A stretch of DNA of 64,000 nucleotides. Origin: Ampelocalamus luodianensis (taxonomy: Eukaryota; Streptophyta; Magnoliopsida; Poales; Poaceae). Under the pieces are notes generated by a model, which ran no database searches, had not been told where the DNA came from, and saw only the letters and a list, made by a program, of their open reading frames with translations. Made by a program: the position numbers and the translations under genes. The DNA is taken from positions 33,568,751 to 33,632,750 of the forward strand of contig CM070622.1 in the NCBI GenBank assembly GCA_036346255.1, in the 5' to 3' direction. Below are positions 1-11,325 of the stretch, piece by piece (position 1 is the stretch's first letter; each line of letters starts with the position of its first letter).

Positions 1-435
1 AAGAACTGCACTAGCACTCGAGCTAAGCTAGAGCATCTCAACTCGAACACACTTTATGTAAAGTTGTCTTAAGAGCATTTTCAATGATGTACCTTGACGA
101 TAGCTCTAGGCTCTACCTATCCACGTAGGGGAGAAATGGCAAATCAGTAAAGATGGTAACTTCAAAAGACCTATTAGTAGCTTTATTGTGAAGCTAACCT
201 AGCTTCGAACTAAATCATGCGAGCCTAGCATGGGTCGATTCCCTTCTCCAGAGGGTTGGAGGGAGGCATCATAGTTTTAAGTGGTAATTTCAGATTGGAC
301 TGTGTGTATCTTTGATGCAGAGGTTAGGAGAGATTTTTCTTTTCTATTATCTAAATAAATGGTAACTTGAGATAGTGTGAAGCTATTGTGCATTAGAGTA
401 TGATGTTTTTGGATGTTGTTAGCTTTAGCATTTAG
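1..435. other. Non-coding sequence, no gene seen
   Basis: No credible coding frame, RNA gene or complete transposon is seen here. Near position 73 there is an AGCATTTTCAATG stretch resembling the termini of some small plant MITEs, but I found no matching inverted end, so no element is called. Confidence 0.5.
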
Positions 436-439
436 TTGT

Positions 440-640
440 GTGTAGAACCCAACCCAAACCAGAACAACTTGTATTATCCTAAACCAACCCAATTCACTAA
501 TCATCCATCAGGACCCAATCCAACCCATATAATACTTCAACCCAAACCAAACCAATTCCCTAATATAGGTTCAACCCATTTTCCAAACCCATTCCAACCT
601 ATGTCCAACCCACCTCACTCAACTTGTTACTCAGTTTGGA
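440..640. repeat. CCCAA-rich degenerate repeat block 1
   Basis: A pyrimidine/adenine-rich run with many variants of CAACCCA spaced about 7-20 bases apart. A second block of the same composition and orientation lies at 1550-1720. A reading frame through it is rich in Pro, Asn and Gln, which is a by-product of the repeat, not a protein signature. Such runs resemble subterminal repeats of some grass hAT-type elements (inference). Confidence 0.5.
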
Positions 641-1170
641 AGGCATTCACCTTACGTAAGTGCACAGGAGGTGAACAGGAGTCATTCACATTCGTTTCGA
701 AGCTAGTGGTCATGTTTCCAACTAATTTTTTTTTGGGACGACATGAGAGGCCGCTAGCAGCGGTGGGAATATACAGTGCAGTGATGGTAGAAGAGGCAGC
801 AGGAGGTGGTAGAGGAGGCGACGCAACACCAAAAAGCAACTCTGGTGAAGTTTTGAGTGAACAGTAGAGAGAGACCATTTTTCTCCTCCCGTGGAGTTCC
901 TAATTTCTTCCCCGATCCTAGGCTTAATCCCACAGAGAATCCATAGTTCCAAGGATCTGGGAGTCCTCTCAAGTCTCAGCACTATTTGAGGCCTCTCTCG
1001 AGTTGTGCTTCTTCCTTCTTCGCTTATTCCCACCCGTGTTGATGTCCTCGTGAGCCATCCTTCCTTGCCACGGCTCGGGACGACTAAGGGGCGAACCTAG
1101 CTTCGCTTCCCATTCCGAAGCCGAATCATGGACTGGAAGGGGATCAAGATCTAGCTAGCAAGAACATGCT

Positions 1171-1224
<54 letters not shown>

Positions 1225-1549
1225 ATGGAGTGTTGCTACGGTGGGAATCAAGGGTGGCGGCGGTGGTGACGATTTGGGTAGGTGAGGGTGGCGACGATGA
1301 CTTGTGGCAATTGCGAGCTAAGGAGGAGAAGGTGGCAGCGAGACGAGGAGGTGAGGCTCGTGGCAGCGTTCTTTTGGGTCGCGAGGCAGTGAGGATTTGG
1401 GGAGGACAAGAAATGGATGGGATCTCACTGGAAGATTCGGTGGGCAGCGGGTGGGCGACGCTGGAGAACAAGAGCGCGCTGGGGCGAGGCGGCGAACAAG
1501 AACAGAGGAGGCGAACCTATCTCTCCACCCAGCAAACCCATGGTTGAAC
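641..1549. other. Non-coding interval between the two CCCAA blocks
   Basis: Several short frames overlap on both strands (for example 1230-1547 +, 1318-1629 -) but none shows a recognisable domain and all are low-complexity (Gly/Arg- or Ser/Pro-rich). The interval includes the (GA)24 microsatellite. It may be the interior of a non-autonomous transposon bounded by the CCCAA blocks, but no target duplication was found. Confidence 0.4.
1172..1219. repeat. (GA)24 microsatellite
   Basis: An uninterrupted run of 24 GA dinucleotides. Confidence 0.97.
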
Positions 1550-1720
1550 CATTTGAACTCGAAATTTTGGAACCCACCCCAACCTAACTCAATCCAACCT
1601 ATTTTTACTTCCAACTCAATCCAACCCAACCCGTTAACTACCTCAACCCATTCTCACCCATCCAAAATCAACCCAAATTAAAACCCAAACCATTTAACCC
1701 ATTTCCACCCAACCCATTAG
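1550..1720. repeat. CCCAA-rich degenerate repeat block 2
   Basis: Same composition and same strand orientation as 440-640 (CAACCCA variants), ending near AGCGGGCC. It may be the other subterminal region of a small non-autonomous element occupying about 440-1730 (inference). Confidence 0.45.
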
Positions 1721-2140
1721 CGGGCCTACTTGTACGGCACGCTCTTTCTTGTGAAGCCGCCACTAAAGCTACTAGTCATTTGAGATGCACTTACACAAAC
1801 CCCTCCCATCTCCCCTAGTTCAGCATGATAACCCGACAAAGTAACTCAGGTATTGCAACATCTACTCTTTGTGTGAACCTAGTTGTTTGTTTGAGTTTAT
1901 GCTATCAATAATCAGCTTATTGCTAGCTTACATACCAGTACCACCCCTTGGAGTACGTTTGTGGCTACGTTGATGTGATATGAAACATTCGAATAGTATT
2001 TTACTAATATTTGTTACTTAAAAATATTCTTTTAATTATTTAGGTAAAAAAATAAAATGATTTCTTGAGAGTAAAAATAAAATAAATTACTATACTATAA
2101 GACACTGCATGACTGTAGCGTAAAGCTAGACTTGAAACTT
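1721..2140. other. AT-rich non-coding spacer
   Basis: No gene or repeat recognised. It becomes strongly AT-rich from about 1975 to 2100, immediately before the first hAT element. Confidence 0.5.
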
Positions 2141-2404
2141 GGAAATTAGAGCGCACCATGGGCTGGCCTAAATATAAAGACCGGCAAGCAACAGCCTGAG
2201 CCCACTTGTCCCCTCTTCCTGAACCCGGCTAAACCCTTCCTTAGTGCTGGCCAGATGGGCCGTGCCTGCCGGGCCGGCCCGAGGCACGACACTGTAGGCA
2301 CGACACGACAGCCCGAGTCGTGCCTAGGCTGCCGCCTCAGCACGGTGGGCCGGCCCGACACAGGACGAACAATGTCGGGTCGTGCCAGGCACGGCATGAG
2401 CCTA

Positions 2405-3020
2405 GTAGACACGGAGAGCCAACGCGGAGGGAGAAGGGCGAGGCAGCGTGGAGGAAGAAGGGCGAGGCAGCACGGAGGAAGAAGGGCGGGGTAGCGTGGA
2501 CAGGAGCCTAGAGGTCTGGGAGGAGGAGGAGAGGAAGAACGGACGGCGGCACGGGAGGGGGCCGAAGCGGAGAGAGAAGAGAGAGGACCGGGGAGGCGAG
2601 GAGGCGGTGCGAACTAGGAGTCGAGGAGGTGGCTCGGTGGTGGGGGCGGTGCAGATGAGGAGGTGGCTCGACACCTCGGCGGTGCGGCGAGGAGGCTTGG
2701 CATCAGCGTTGCGGACGAGGAGGCGAGGAGGCTCGACGTCGGTGTTGCGGACGAGGAGGCGAGGAGAGGAGGCGAGGTGTTGCCATTGCAGATGAGGAGG
2801 TGAGGAGAGGCGGCTCGGCGGTGCGGTCCGTGTGGACAAGGAGGTGGTGAGGCGAGGATGCGGTGCGGGGCTATGGGCGGTGTGGCAAGGAGGTGGCTCG
2901 ACGACGAGGAGGTGAGGAGGCGGCAGTGCCGTGGCACGCGCGGCACTGCCACGGCACGCGCGAGGGCACAGGCAGGGGGAGAAGAAGGCTAAGGGGCGGG
3001 GCAGGCAGGCCATTTCATGC
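2405..3020. repeat. Purine-rich low-complexity leader of hAT 1 (GAGGAGGCG variants)
   Basis: About 600 bases dominated by GAGGAGG, GCGAGGAGG and GGCTCGRCG variants. Long frames exist on both strands (for example 2402-3052 -, 2448-2795 +) but encode only Arg/Gly/Glu- or Ser/Pro/Leu-rich low-complexity peptides. It sits between the subterminal repeats and the transposase, where hAT elements have an untranslated leader. Confidence 0.55.
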
Positions 3021-3522
3021 TCGTGGGCCATGCCTGGCACGACATGGCCCAAACAAATCCAGCCATTGGAGGATTTTGGCCGTTTTTTAACTGTTTTTTA
3101 CCGTTGGGGTCTTTAAAAATACAGAAAAAATGTCAAAAAATCCTAAAATTTTTTCTATAAATAGCCACCATACCCCCTCATTCAGCACCCCTCCATCACT
3201 CATTCTCTCTTTGAAATTATGTTGTGCAAATTAAAATTCGTGTTGAGCTAATTTGGCAAAATTCAAAAAATTTGTGCCAAAATTTGGAAAATTTAATTTT
3301 CGACAGCAAGTCAGCGAAAGAGATACACTACTATTTTTTGTATACTTTTATTGTTAGTGCTTGTTATGCTAAGATGAAAGTAACAATATTGTTAGTTTCG
3401 ATTTTGCAGTTTTCGTTATGGACAACCCTTATGACAGCTTTGCTCTTGGTGATTATGGACTTTCACTGGAGGAAATTGCTCCTTGGAGGCGGCTGCGGCT
3501 GCCTCAAACGAACCGGAGCAAG

Positions 3523-3527
3523 GCGGA
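3523..3527. repeat. Target-site duplication, left copy (GCGGA)
   Basis: The five bases GCGGA directly precede the TG of long LTR 1 and recur at 7824-7828 directly after its terminal CA. The hAT transposase frame resumes across the duplication. Confidence 0.93.
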
Positions 3528-6500
3528 TGTGGGAGCCCGGGGTATTTGACTTGTAATACTTAACCATCCATTGGTCCTAGTATTACAAACCAAATATCCC
3601 GCCCTGATGTATTGTATACCTCCCAGGAGCGGTATACACACACCGTTCACAAAACAATATCAATATCAATACCATACCACAATATTACCTTACCTAGTCA
3701 CAAAAGGTTACAACATAGTCATCATACAACTTCAGTTTTCATATATACGGTCGACTGGCCAAATATCAATAATAAAAGTACTAAGAGTTGCAGCGGAAAC
3801 ATAGCCATAAGATGACATCAAAAGAAAGGCTGGCCGGTTTGCTTTTACCCACAAGGCAACCTGACGGGAAATTGCCAAGCTATTCGTCGTCCTGCACGAA
3901 GTCGGTCTCACAATAGTTGATCCCTTGGGGATCAATCTCCTTTGAAATTGCAGCAAACGGGTTAAGTACAATTGTACTCGCAAGACTTACAAGAAAAAGA
4001 ATATTTAGATGCATTCATGTATCAAAAGAAGGCTGCTACACTAAGCAATTTTAGTATAAAGTAACATTTCATTTGAAGTACAAGTACTAGATTGAAATGG
4101 GAAGTGAGCAAACATTTTTAATAACTTAAATAACAGCGAGTAAAAATTATTAGACAACATCTAAACAACAACAGGTGGCTGCCCCGCAGCTCACAAACAT
4201 AGCATGAGACCATTCTCAATACCACCCGAACAAGTTTTTAAGTTTAAAGTTCCAAATTGTTAAGTCTAACTCCTACAAGTCCAATCCCAAGCGTGTCCAT
4301 GACCTAGGACGAAGCTATTCGAATAATTCATACCCTACAGGGGTGTACCAATGTACCCACACGCTAGACCGCCACTTTTGCCACCGAATAAAGCACACTT
4401 CCGTAGATATGCCGGCAAGGCTAAGTCCTACGAGACGTTTCCAATATAATGTATTAACTACAAGTCGTCCGTATAGATAGAAACCCATACGTTGTGTCGA
4501 GTTACCGTAAAGCGTCGGTCAACTACCCCTCGGGGTAAAGTCTTGGACAACTACGGATACTCCTCGGTGTGGAGAACCTAGACAGGAACCCACCCCCGCA
4601 CACCCAACAACAACATAACATTTTTTTAACAAAACACACAACCACCACCAGCGACTCAGAGCCAACACACGCCAAAGTAATAAGTCAAGAGAGGTCTCAT
4701 ATCCCTCTCATATGGTTAGCACACAAATATGCTTGGTTTTGGTGAAACAAGATGTTCGATCCTTGTTGACCTAGGCAACAGCACACCATCCAACCACTTG
4801 CCCAAGTCTAAATCATTTTATTTACACTTTTAGTTTTCAAAGTAATATAGCACATGGTGCTGGACATAGTATAATAAAATGATTTGTGTGATCAATGTTA
4901 TCGACTAAGTTGATAACCGCCCAATTCTACCGAAATCTATGCATGGCTAAGCAACACATCGCATATGCAATTATAGACTCTATAACATCCACCGAGCACA
5001 AACATCAGTGGGAATAATAACTTAGGGTTAGTGGCAAGAGAGAAACATTTGCTACAACTCATGCATCTAATAGGAATAACTATATCTAACGAAAAATAGT
5101 CATTCAAGTAGAATATGCATACATACAAGTTGCAAACAAGATATTTTGTAATGAAAATAATAGGATCAATATGATAAAAGGGGCTGCTTGCCTTGTTGAA
5201 GATACCTGGTTTGCTGCTGTTGAGGATCACACCCGAACTCGTTTGGATCTTCGCAATCTAACGAACGAATACGAAAAGCGAATAAGAACGCATAACACCA
5301 AATATATCCAAAATCCAAAGTCATCCCAAATGCATGAAAATTACATAGTAGGTAGATCATGATTTTAGATGAATTTAGGTGAAAGAATTATTCTATTTGG
5401 ATTTAGTATGCGAGAGTTATAGTAGTTTGAACATAAGACTTTAAGAAAATCCAGAAAAATTGCAATATGTCACTATTCATTCGATTTTAATTATTTAGTG
5501 AAAATTTGTAGGACAGAGGTGGACACAAGAATTATAAGGCTAGATATAGAATAAAAAGTTATGACCAGAAAAACTTGATTCTCCTCATTTGGAGTTTAAA
5601 TGAATTTTCTACGAATTTTTGAAGTTAAAGCATTTTCTAGTGTAAAAATAATCCTATTCTGAGAGCAATAATAAAAAATAATTTTTCCAAGACACAAGCA
5701 AGTTCAAAAATTATACCAGATTAAAGTTCATTAAAACTACAGACTAACAAAATTGATTTCACTTAATTTGGAGTTAAAATGAATTAGTTATGCATTTTTG
5801 AAGTTATTTGAATTTTCTGTGTACAAATAATTGATTTCTGGATTTTCTTTAAAACTTGGAGCTGAGAACGTTCGAACCGTCCGAATTGATCTATTTCTGA
5901 TCAGATCGGTCCGAACCTCAATCCTATTAAAACCTACTTATAGGTGGGTCCTACACGTCAATGACTCGGCCTTAAGAACTCGGTTCACCAGTGCACTGCA
6001 TAGTGCACTGAGCACATAAGATCTAGGCCCACATGTCATCGACTCGGAGCCTTTACTTAACGCGTTAAAACGTGACTTTTTGACATAGATTACATCATTA
6101 ATTGTCAATCATTGCAATTAACCCTAATGGCGAGCTATAGTGTTTGTCGGGCTTCCAACAAAACAGAGCTCACTGAGCTCGATCTTGACCGGAGCCTTGT
6201 CGGCATTTCAGGCCATGGCGGCACAAACCAAAGACATAAATAGGTTCGCAATAGGCTTGCGCACAACCTAGGAGTGTCGACAGTGGCTGAGCCGGCCTAG
6301 AACGACGGCAAGCCGGAGGAGGGCAGCGGTGCATTATGGCCTTAAGTGCAAGTGTCAAAAGAGCTTCACTATGTGCATACAAGTGAGTGCCAAGGCTTCT
6401 ATGAGCCTTAGGGAGGCTACCTGAGCATCGGAGAGGAGTGGAGGTGGCCGGAGCTGCCTTGACGTCGGTGAGGTCCAAGGCGGCGAATGGGTCCAACATG

Positions 6501-7823
6501 AAGGGGTCGATTGGATCAAAACAAAAGAAAATGAAGTGTCGGGATAGCTTAAGGATGCCAAGGGGGTGGTGTGAATGAGAGGAATTTGGTAATGCCTTAT
6601 CGAAATGACAATGACATGAAAATAGGACCGTGTTGGCTGAAAACGAGTTACTTCAAAATTCCACAGTTCCTGTCGTGCATTGCCCAAATTAGTTGAGGGG
6701 TTTTCTTAATCATGATCAAAGACATGATATGACATGCAAGATTGAGGAAATGTCTCACCAGAGATAAGTTTATGCACGGCGGCGGCTTCGGGTGCTTTCG
6801 GTGCGCGCCCTGGAAGTGTTAAAGGCACATTCGTGTTCTGCGAGCTACAAACGAAAACACGGTCGCGCATTAGCAAAAATGGAAACAACAAGGAAAGTAG
6901 AAGCTAAGGGACAAGGTGGTGTAGAGATTACCTAAGCCGAGAGCGAGCACTAGCTCCTTCTTCCTCAGCTCTGAGAGGAAGAATGGGCGAAATGGAGAAG
7001 GGAGAGGGGATATTAAGCTCGGGAAGATGACGGAGTGGAGGCGGAGTTAGGTGGAGGAGCTCAGGGAGTGGTGGATATGGCCGATGGATTGACGACTTCT
7101 CCGCTGGGCTTAGCATGCCACGACTGCATGGCGAGGAGCTCCCACGCGAGTGCCAACGAGAGGAAAGAGGTGAAGCTGACATGCGGGCCCGGGTTGGTAG
7201 TGACCCAAACACGCGCGCGTCGCAGGGTGGCTCGAGCCAGGTCGCTAGTTGGTTGGGCTAGATCAAATGGCTCGAGTCGGAATGTTCGGACCGTCTGAAC
7301 CAAGGGGTCGGTGATGTTCGGACTCGTCTGAACAGCCAAAGTCAATCGGTTTGTAAATCAAATCGTTCCACTTTGACCGGGCTAGATAAAATAGAAAATA
7401 AATTCCTAAAATTCTGAAATTAATCAGAGGGGTTTCTGGGACATCCTAGTACTCATAGAAAATTTTAAACTTCACTGTTAAAGATTTATTTTCTTAGTTT
7501 TAAATTCAAACCTACAATAGATTATTGATTTGAGTTTGAATTTTCTGTGGGTTGAGTTTAGTTCCAACAATTTGGAAAAAATTATATTAATTCATGATAA
7601 ATATTATAGTATTTGAATAAATTATTTTACAAGGATGGTCACAAGCATTTATTTCTGTTTCTTTTGGAGCTTCAATTTGAGTTGTATGTTTTATTTCGTT
7701 TTGAAACTTTTTAAATCCAAGTTTTTGTGCAATTTCTCTAGAAATACTATGCATGTTCAAAAGTTTTAAAAAGTTCACACTTTTGTACATTTGAAATACA
7801 AACCCAAGATTTGGGATGTTACA
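3528..7823 (-). mobile_element. Long LTR 1 (solo-LTR-like, 4296 bp)
   Basis: The unit begins TGTGGGAGCC and ends GGGATGTTACA, giving the TG...CA termini of an LTR. It is flanked by a perfect 5-bp duplication GCGGA (3523-3527 and 7824-7828). Read on the minus strand it starts TGTAACATCCCAA, the same start as the long LTRs at 15516-20709, 33301-36907 and 41706/48131, so minus is taken as the sense strand. No second LTR, gag or pol is visible inside, so it is either a solo LTR or a non-coding derivative. It shares ordered blocks with long LTR 2, for example GCGTGTCCATGACCTAGGAC at about 4293 against about 16264, and the CCGGCAAGGCTAAGTCCTAC region. Long LTRs of this size are known in Tekay/Del-type gypsy elements and LARDs; assignment to either is inference. 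Confidence 0.9.
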
Positions 7824-7828
7824 GCGGA
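7824..7828. repeat. Target-site duplication, right copy (GCGGA)
   Basis: Right partner of 3523-3527. Confidence 0.93.
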
Positions 7829-10018
7829 GTTCCATCATCAGGCTCCACGACAGCATCAGGCTCCACGACAACCGGAGCAAAGAGGTCGAGATCGTCTACA
7901 TCGGGAGTGTGGAAGAATTTCAACAGGACAACCAAGCAAGACATAGTGGGAAATGAGGTACCATATGCTATTTGTAAAATTTGTCGCAATGAACTGTCTG
8001 CAAAGTCTACAGTGGAACGGGACACATGCTTAGACATGCTACAAGATGTGCCGCCAAGCAAGGATTGTTGATGAGGCAGACGCAGCTGCAGTACAAACCC
8101 CGATGGTACGGTATGTAGCTGGGACTATGATCCTCAGGTAGCCCACCAATCTCTCTGTCGTTTAATTGTTTATGAGGATTTACCGTTAGGCTTTAGCGAG
8201 TTTGTTTTTTTCCAAAATTATATTAGGATTGAGCATAATCCTAGATTTTCTTCTAGACAGACAACAACTAGGGATCTAGTAAAATACTACAATGAACACC
8301 GTAGTAAAATAAATGAACTATTTAGTACGTGCACATTTTTGGTGGCCCTGACTTTGGACATATGGAATGGTCGGGCTAGGAAGAATTACCTTAGTGTAGT
8401 TGCGCATTATGTTAATGACGACTAGGTAATGGAGAAAAGGATTATAGCTTTGAAATTAATTGATGTAGCACACACGGGTGAGAATATTGCGGACTGTATT
8501 ATCAAAGTTGTGGAAGGCTTTGGTTTTACAGACAAAATATTCGCAATTACTTTAGACAACGCCGCTTGAAACTGTAGGGCCATGGATATTCTTACTCCGG
8601 TGTTGAGTACATACGCCGATTCCTTCTTGCTACATCAACGATGCGCTGTCATATTATCAACCTTATAGTTAAATGTGGTTTGAAGAGGTTGAGTCCGTAT
8701 ATTAAAACTTTTCGCGATACAATTTCTTTTTTGAATAATTCTAACGTAAGAATAGCACAATATAAGAACTTCTGCAGGACGATGGGTGTACGTCCAAGAT
8801 AGTTCGGTTTGGATATGGAGGTAAGGTGGAACCCTACTTACCTCATGCTTAAGAATATTTTACCATACAAGAGCACTTTTTCTGTTTTTATTTAAACACA
8901 CTATCATAGCACTAACGATAGTATACTATTAACTGAGCAGCATTGGTTCATTGCTGAGAAGATACTGTTGTTTTTAGAAATTTTTCATGAGACAACTGTT
9001 GCTTTGTCCGCTGTCTACTATCCAACATCTCCTACCATTGTATATACTATTTTATGGATTACTACTTAATTGAAAATGTATGAAAATGACTTAGTTTTAC
9101 ATGATGCTATTGTTTCCATGAAATCTAAGTACCTTAAATATTGAAAAGAAATCCCTTACCTATATGCATTTGTATTTCTTTTAGATTCTTAGTGATGCTA
9201 CGGGGCTGGACTATACTGACTATTTTGCAGAAGTTCGTTCTCGATTATACGAGATTTACCAAAGGTATGAAAATAAGTTATGGGGAGTCCGCGCGCAATG
9301 ACCTCCAGTAGCCTCCACCTCAAGTGGGAAGACAAATATGTGGGGGCGCGATCTTCGATGCCTCTTCCTCTAGGTCCAGGTCCAGGTCTTCTTCTTCTTC
9401 TACACCATCGCTTGCTCAGCCAAGACCCACAAGGAGCGGGGAACTATCCACCTATCTGGACAGCGATACGGTGGATTTCAACTCAGAAGGCTTCGACATC
9501 TTGCAATGGTGGCCTATAAGTTAACATATCCCGTGCTATCCATACTTGTACGTGATATGTTAACTGTTCCTGTCTCTACGGTTTTCTCTGAGTCTGCTTT
9601 CAGTCTTTCTGGAAGAATATTGAAGGAGAGAAGAACAAATATCATAAATAAGATGGTGGAGATCCTTCTAACTATGAAGGACTAGGAATAAGCTAATTCA
9701 CGAATACAACACTCTGTTGAAAATACAGAGTTGTCAGAAGTGTTCAAAAGTCTGTACTTAGACAATGACAGTAACACCGATACGTAGAACAATGATGTAT
9801 TATGTATGTAGAGCTATAGATTGTACTCTTTTTTCTTTACCAAAGTTTTCTCATTTTGAGTTTTTTGCTTGGCAAAAGTTTTAACGAGGCAGCTAGTTGG
9901 ATATTAATAAAGCTCTTTATTATATTTTTAATATGATTGTCTTATTTTTTAAAAATTTTATGTCTACTTTTGAATTCTACATATTTTTCTAATTTTTCTA
10001 CATTTCTTTTGGATTTTT

Positions 10019-11041
10019 TGATACGGGGGAGGCCCGATCTTCTCAGTGAGGAACCGTGGATAGTTGATGCGAAGTAGACGACGTCGCTAGCTGAACACTC
10101 GCGCCAATGCACGGACCCTCAACTCTTCGGAATACGCCCAAAACACACCGGATAGTTGTTCGTCGCAAGACCACGAACGACGAACACCAAGTCCCCGATT
10201 CCCAGTGGAACGACGGCTTGACCTTGAATTGCAGAACGAACCAATGGATCGCCTAGTCCTCTCTCAAAGTCCTCGCATGAACTCTGGTTTTAGAAAGAAC
10301 AAGCAATAGTTATGTTTCAATTCTTATGCATAAACTGGTCTAATGGATACAAAGGAGGGGCAATGGTACTTAAGGCGCCCTCCACGACTCACGCACGGCC
10401 TAAGGCCGGCCACACACGCCGAATCAAACTCTAATTCGACTAAGACTCAAAAACACACAAAAAGGAAAACCTAACTTAAATCCGTCACATTGTTTCAGCC
10501 ATAGCGGTGCGACCGTACATCTTCTGAAGTTGGGGCCATACCCATTGTGTGGGACTTAGAATAAGCTTTCAATCAAGTCCAAGAACACCCCAATCGGACT
10601 CCGTATGCAAAAGTTATGACCTTTTATTACAGGTCTGTTGGGCTGTCCCGAACCGAATCCGAATTGAATTCTGAGTTGATTCCGAGATGAATTTCGGTTT
10701 AGCTTGTGGAAGATCCGAATTGGGCTTGAATTCTTGGGCCTTTCTCCTCTTGCTTGACCCACGTGAGCTTCTCCTCTATTGCTTTGGCTCCACAATGTTC
10801 AAACTTGAGAATGCACAAAACATTTGCATGAGGTAGTACCCAATTCTCATCAAGAACAATAGAAGATTCATTAAGAAACAAAAGCACCTGTTGATTTAGA
10901 AGTTTAGCTCTTGCTCTAATCAGTGGACCAACATGCACTTCTGCACTTGTATTATTTGTAGCTTCACTTATGGCGTCTATCTCAGTATGTGCATCGCCAC
11001 CAATAGGAGAAGATGTATAAGTGTTAGGGATGCCCACATCA
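10019..11041 (-). repeat. 3' LTR of the CRM-like gypsy element (1023 bp)
   Basis: Nearly the same sequence as 22498-23522, with scattered substitutions. The left outer flank is TTTTT. Its U3 half (right side here) carries the C-terminal coding part of pol. Confidence 0.92.
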
Positions 11042-11325
11042 TCCTCCCCCTCTTGAAAAGGCGTCGTCCTCGACGCTGGATCATCACCACCAAAGAAAGG
11101 TGATAAATCAGCGACATTGAATGTAGAGCTCACACCATAGTCATCGCCGGAAAACTCTATCTTGTAGGCATTGTCGTTGATCTTCGCAAGCACCTTGAAA
11201 GGTCCATCACCTCGCGGCAGCAATTTGGACTTGCGACGTTCTGGAAAATGATCCTTGCGATAGTGTACCCAAACCAAATCACCTGGTTGAAAAATCATCT
11301 TCTTCCTCTTCTTATTCGCATTCAC
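10699..11325 (-). pseudogene. pol: Integrase C-terminal part, read into the 3' LTR
   Basis: A 208-residue open stretch. Residues about 10-50 carry the chromoviral GPY/F module: QPGDLVWVHYRKDHFPE, a basic KSKLLPRGDGPF, then NDNAYKI. A TFNVADLSPF motif follows, as in grass chromoviruses. From about residue 95 the frame crosses the polypurine tract and enters the LTR at 11041, continuing for over 110 residues (GPLIRARAKLLNQQV and beyond). In the family this end of integrase helps target-site selection and DNA binding. The upstream integrase core is in separate broken frames, so this is a fragment of the former polyprotein rather than an independent protein. The matching segment stays largely open in the 5' LTR copy (23108-23419). 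Confidence 0.8.
11042..11054 (-). other. Polypurine tract
   Basis: On the minus strand AAGAGGGGGAGGA lies immediately before the 3' LTR start TGATGTGGGC. This is the usual primer for plus-strand DNA synthesis in LTR retrotransposons. Here it lies inside the pol reading frame. Confidence 0.85.

Larger units (their letters stand above)
3418..9787 (+). pseudogene. hAT transposase pseudogene (split by long LTR 1)
   Basis: The start codon at 3418 opens a peptide beginning MDNPYDSFALGDYG. An Ala-rich linker frame then runs into 3527 and resumes after the LTR at 7824 with a BED-type zinc finger: W in VWKNF, and the pair in CKIC near 7970. The catalytic-domain landmark TLDIWNGRARKNYLSVV is at about 8350-8400, and the C-terminal hATC dimerisation region, with YPVLSILVRDMLTVPVSTV and ESAFSLSGRILKERR, is at about 9520-9630. 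The last stop is at 9785-9787. In the family the protein excises and reinserts hAT DNA, with a DDE nuclease fold interrupted by an all-alpha insertion. This copy has frameshifts and in-frame stops (for example near 8430, 8567, 8895 and 9067) besides the 4.3-kb interruption, so it cannot make an active protein. The BED, catalytic-region and hATC blocks occur in the expected order. Confidence 0.88.
2141..10018 (+). mobile_element. hAT-superfamily DNA transposon 1, decayed and interrupted
   Basis: A hAT element on the plus strand. From about 2150 to 2400 it has GC-rich subterminal repeats built from GGGCCGGCCCG and GCACGAC variants, as in many grass Ac-like elements. A purine-rich leader follows. 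An untranslated-exon splice acceptor (TTTTGCAG, ending 3409) lies just before the transposase start at 3418, and the hAT C-terminal dimerisation region lies near 9520-9690. It is split by the long LTR at 3528-7823. Its 3' part meets the gypsy LTR at 10019, so its true 3' end probably lies beyond 23522, in the sequence upstream of the CBF5 gene. Exact termini and the 8-bp target duplication were not resolved. Confidence 0.75.

Noticed and set aside
2402..3052. 216-residue minus-strand frame
   Set aside because: Purine-rich leader of hAT 1; the peptide is Ser/Pro/Leu low-complexity.
5166..5362. Overlapping frames on both strands in long LTR 1
   Set aside because: Short, no motif, and inside a non-coding LTR.
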